A program made the translations under genes and the position numbers. DNA of 15,674 nt, taken from assembly GCA_028687495.1 (NCBI GenBank), contig JAQUAA010000012.1, forward strand, positions 1 through 15,674. The letters are read 5' to 3'. Shown in pieces: positions 13,819-15,674 of the stretch. This DNA comes from Minisyncoccota bacterium (GTDB lineage: Bacteria > Patescibacteriota > Minisyncoccia > Minisyncoccales > RBG-13-42-11). How positions within the stretch are numbered: position 1 is the first letter of the stretch; every line of letters starts with the position of its first letter. The notes beneath the pieces are model-generated. The model saw only the letters and a program-made list of their open reading frames with translations. It did no database searches and was not told the DNA's origin.

Positions 13819-14337
13819 TTATCCTACCGGTTTACGTCTGATGAATATTCTTCTGAAACCTTTTTCCGTTTTCGGTTTTCTGGTTTCGAGTTCCGGCTTA
13901 AATTTAGGTTTTTCTTTGACAGCCTTTTCTTCAATTTTTTCTTCAACCTTTTCTTCTTTGACGATTTCTGTCGTTTTGGCTTTTTTGGCTTTTTTCTTCT
14001 CCTTTACCTTTGATTCGAGAACGAGAACGATGTGGGAGGTTTTTTTCTGAATTTCGTAAGCCTGTCCCCGCGCTCTCGGACGCCATCTTTTCAGCTTCGG
14101 ACCCTCGTTAACCATGATTTTGGATATGTATAAATTGGCCGGTTCCAATTGCAAATTGTTTTTTGCCGAGGCAATCGCCGATTTTAAAAGTTTTACCAGG
14201 GGAAGTGCCGATTTATTGGGAATAAAAGACAAAAGCGTCTCAGCTTCCTCAACCGATTTTCCCCTGATCAAATCGGCAATAAGTCTCACTTTCCGCGGCG
14301 CTATTCTCAGATAATTTAATTTAACATTGACCGGCAT
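13819..14337 (-). CDS. rplV: 50S ribosomal protein L22 (uL22) with charged C-terminal tail
   Basis: Residues 1-109 form a normal L22 domain (YLRIAPRKVRLIADLIRGK, then the beta-hairpin region ending RPRARGQAYEIQKKTSHI) that lines the nascent-chain exit tunnel. Residues 110-172 are an added tail dominated by Lys and Glu, ending in FRRIFIRRKPVG. The tail would lie on the outer surface of the subunit. It is in frame and followed directly by rpsC, so it is part of the gene, not a read-through. Its function is unknown. Confidence 0.96.
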   Translation of the reverse strand: MPVNVKLNYLRIAPRKVRLIADLIRGKSVEEAETLLSFIPNKSALPLVKLLKSAIASAKNNLQLEPANLYISKIMVNEGPKLKRWRPRARGQAYEIQKKTSHIVLVLESKVKEKKKAKKAKTTEIVKEEKVEEKIEEKAVKEKPKFKPELETRKPKTEKGFRRIFIRRKPVG

Positions 14338-14340
14338 AGT

Positions 14341-14691
14341 TTATTTTTTCTGTTCTTTTTTCTCTTCTGGTTTCTCGGCCACTGCGCCAACCTGGGCAGC
14401 TTCTTTCTCCGACGCTTTTGCTTCCAATTCTCTCTGCATCCTTCCGCCGTGGCGGGAGAATTTGGTGCCTGAAGCAAATTCGCCGAGTCGGTGTCCCACC
14501 ATGACTTCGGTTATTTGGACGCTGACGAATTCTTTTCCGTTATGGACGCCGAAAGTAAAGCCGATCATTTCGGGCGTAATGGTGCAGGCTCTCCGCCAGG
14601 TCTTAATGACCTGTCCTCCAGGCTTTAAATTCTTGATTTTCTCCAATAATTTTTCGTCCACATAGGGACCTTTCTTAAGCGATCTCGTCAT
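14341..14691 (-). CDS. rpsS: 30S ribosomal protein S19 (uS19) with charged C-terminal tail
   Basis: Residues 1-84 match S19 (TRSLKKGPYVDEKLLEKI, TWRRACTITPEMIG, GHRLGEFASGTKFSRHGG), a head protein that contacts A-site tRNA and bridges to the large subunit. S19 usually has about 92 residues; this one has 116, the rest being a low-complexity Ala/Glu/Lys tail ending in EKKEQKK. The 9-base gap from rplB is A-rich and has no Shine-Dalgarno. Confidence 0.97.
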   Translation of the reverse strand: MTRSLKKGPYVDEKLLEKIKNLKPGGQVIKTWRRACTITPEMIGFTFGVHNGKEFVSVQITEVMVGHRLGEFASGTKFSRHGGRMQRELEAKASEKEAAQVGAVAEKPEEKKEQKK

Positions 14692-14700
14692 GTTTGTTTT

Positions 14701-15498
14701 TTATTTTTTACTTTTTTTACTGCGTCTTTGAAGTATGAATTTACTTGTCCACTTCTTCCTTTTTCTGGTTTTAACTCCCAAAGCATGCTTCCCCCAGGGA
14801 GTTTTTGGATATTTCAAACCGATGGGCGTTTTTCCCTCGCCGCCGCCGTGGGGATGGTCCGGCGGATTCATGGCTGTTCCCCTGACCGTCGGCCTCTTGC
14901 CCTTGCGTCTGACCGTTCCCGCCTTTCCTATGACGATGAATTTATGCTCGGGAAAAGAAACCTGGCCGATCGAAGCGTAGCATTCCCCGGAAACCTTTTT
15001 CGTCTCGGAAGAAGGAAAAACCAAATGAGTGAATTTTCCCTCCTGGGCTATCACCCTGGCAGAAGAACCGGCTCCCCTCACCAATTTTCCGCCCCTGCCC
15101 GGTTCCGTCTCAATATTGAAAATCTGGGTTCCCACCGGAATGTTTTTAAGTTTTATTCTGTTGCCGATTTTGACTTCGGCGTTTTCAGCGCAAAGTATTT
15201 CGTCCCCGACTTTCAATCCGTGGGGACAAATTTGATATCTTTTTTCCCCGTCCTGGTGTTGCAAAAGACAAATGAAAGAAGTTCTGTAAGGATCGTATTC
15301 GATGGAAACCACTTTGGCGGGAACGTTTACTTTATCCTGGCCGAAATCAATGATTCTGTAAAGTTTCTTCACTCCGCCGCCGCCCTTATGACGAACGGTG
15401 ATGGTCCCCTGCAAACCTCTCCCCGCCCTTTTTTTAAGGGGAATGAGCAGTCTCTTTTCCGGTCCTTTTTTGTTTAATAGATTCTTATAACCTTCCAT
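14701..15498 (-). CDS. rplB: 50S ribosomal protein L2 (uL2), short N-terminus
   Basis: A 265-residue core protein of the large subunit needed for subunit joining and peptidyl transferase assembly. RHKGGGGVKKLYRIIDF, IEYDPYRTSFI, the C-terminal NPPDHPHGGGEG (H215 aligns with the functionally important E. coli His229) and the basic tail KTRKRKKWTSKFI are all present. The usual N-terminal segment with KPTSPGRR or KPTTPxRR is missing: the protein begins MEGYKNLLNKKGPEKRLL. No in-frame start exists between the rplW stop and this ATG, and no reading frame there encodes the missing piece, so the short N-terminus is what the sequence gives. Confidence 0.97.
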   Translation of the reverse strand: MEGYKNLLNKKGPEKRLLIPLKKRAGRGLQGTITVRHKGGGGVKKLYRIIDFGQDKVNVPAKVVSIEYDPYRTSFICLLQHQDGEKRYQICPHGLKVGDEILCAENAEVKIGNRIKLKNIPVGTQIFNIETEPGRGGKLVRGAGSSARVIAQEGKFTHLVFPSSETKKVSGECYASIGQVSFPEHKFIVIGKAGTVRRKGKRPTVRGTAMNPPDHPHGGGEGKTPIGLKYPKTPWGKHALGVKTRKRKKWTSKFILQRRSKKSKK

Positions 15499-15519
15499 TG
15501 ATTCTGAGCTCTGTTAAAA

Positions 15520-15674
15520 TTATCTGGGCAGCACTTCTATCTTCTGCCCTTCTTTTACCCTGACGATGGCTTTTTTATACCACGCTTTCACTCCCTTGGT
15601 CTTGCCCAATCTTCTTTTCTTCTCGGGAACGTTAATGATCCTCACCGAAACAACGTCAACGCCGTAGGTGCCTT
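15520..15674 (-). CDS. rplW: 50S ribosomal protein L23 (uL23), 5' part outside window
   Basis: The last 50 codons and the stop are visible; the gene begins beyond 15674. The translated end reads GTYGVDVVSVRIINVPEK, then KRRLGKTKGVKAWYKKAI and VRVKEGQKIEVLPR. This matches the C-terminal half of L23, the exit-tunnel protein that docks trigger factor and SRP. Position directly before rplB is the standard S10-operon order. The stop is 21 bases before the rplB ATG. Confidence 0.93.
   Translation of the reverse strand, partial: GTYGVDVVSVRIINVPEKKRRLGKTKGVKAWYKKAIVRVKEGQKIEVLPR

Noticed and set aside
14728..15477. Long open frame on the plus strand opposite rplB
   Set aside because: It is the antisense shadow of a certain ribosomal gene; its translation resembles no family and has no promoter or start context.
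1..15674. tRNA genes, CRISPR arrays, insertion sequences or prophage genes
   Set aside because: No gap is large enough for a tRNA or array, no repeated units or transposase motifs were seen, and the baseplate-J-like gene has no phage neighbours.

Overview
The window reads as chromosome from a Candidate Phyla Radiation (Patescibacteria) bacterium, most likely a Parcubacteria-type lineage. The grounds are a ribosomal cluster with no rpmD (L30), a very short alanyl-tRNA synthetase, small tightly packed proteins, ribosomal proteins with lineage-type variants, and a membrane-anchored baseplate-J-like protein. This placement is my reading of protein features, not a computed phylogeny. TAA is the usual stop codon; TGA serves as a stop in two genes (galT, tpiA), and no gene needs it read as an amino acid, so the standard bacterial code fits.

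All 27 genes lie on the minus strand, so transcription runs from high to low coordinates. From 15674 down to 8633 the S10 and spc ribosomal operons are joined: rplW (partial), rplB, rpsS, rplV, rpsC, rplP, rpmC, rpsQ, rplN, rplX, rplE, rpsZ, rpsH, rplF, rplR, rpsE, rplO. They are followed by secY, an adenylate-kinase-like gene, a second P-loop kinase and map (8615 to 5305). This is the usual ribosome, translocon, nucleotide kinase and methionine aminopeptidase block. Most genes are separated by 1 to 9 bases or overlap slightly, and few starts have a recognisable Shine-Dalgarno.

Below map, where many bacteria carry infA, rpmJ, rpsM, rpsK, rpsD, rpoA and rplQ, there is instead a short metabolic set: a family-2 glycosyltransferase, a GalT-type nucleotidyltransferase and triosephosphate isomerase (5298 to 2797), coupled by overlapping ends. 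A good promoter candidate overlaps the tpiA stop and probably starts a two-gene unit of an RNase-H-like DUF458 protein and a minimal alaS. A second, weaker promoter precedes the last gene, a single-pass membrane protein that runs off the left edge.

No RNA genes, mobile elements, CRISPR arrays or intrinsic terminators were recognised, and no gene-free stretch exceeds about 40 bases. I see no new multi-gene system. The points of interest are departures from family norms: the AlaRS without editing barrel or C-Ala, altered phosphate-binding loops in TpiA, altered AMP-site residues in Adk, a proline at the L16 Arg81 position, an N-terminally short L2, an extra kinase between adk and map, and near-leaderless promoter geometry.
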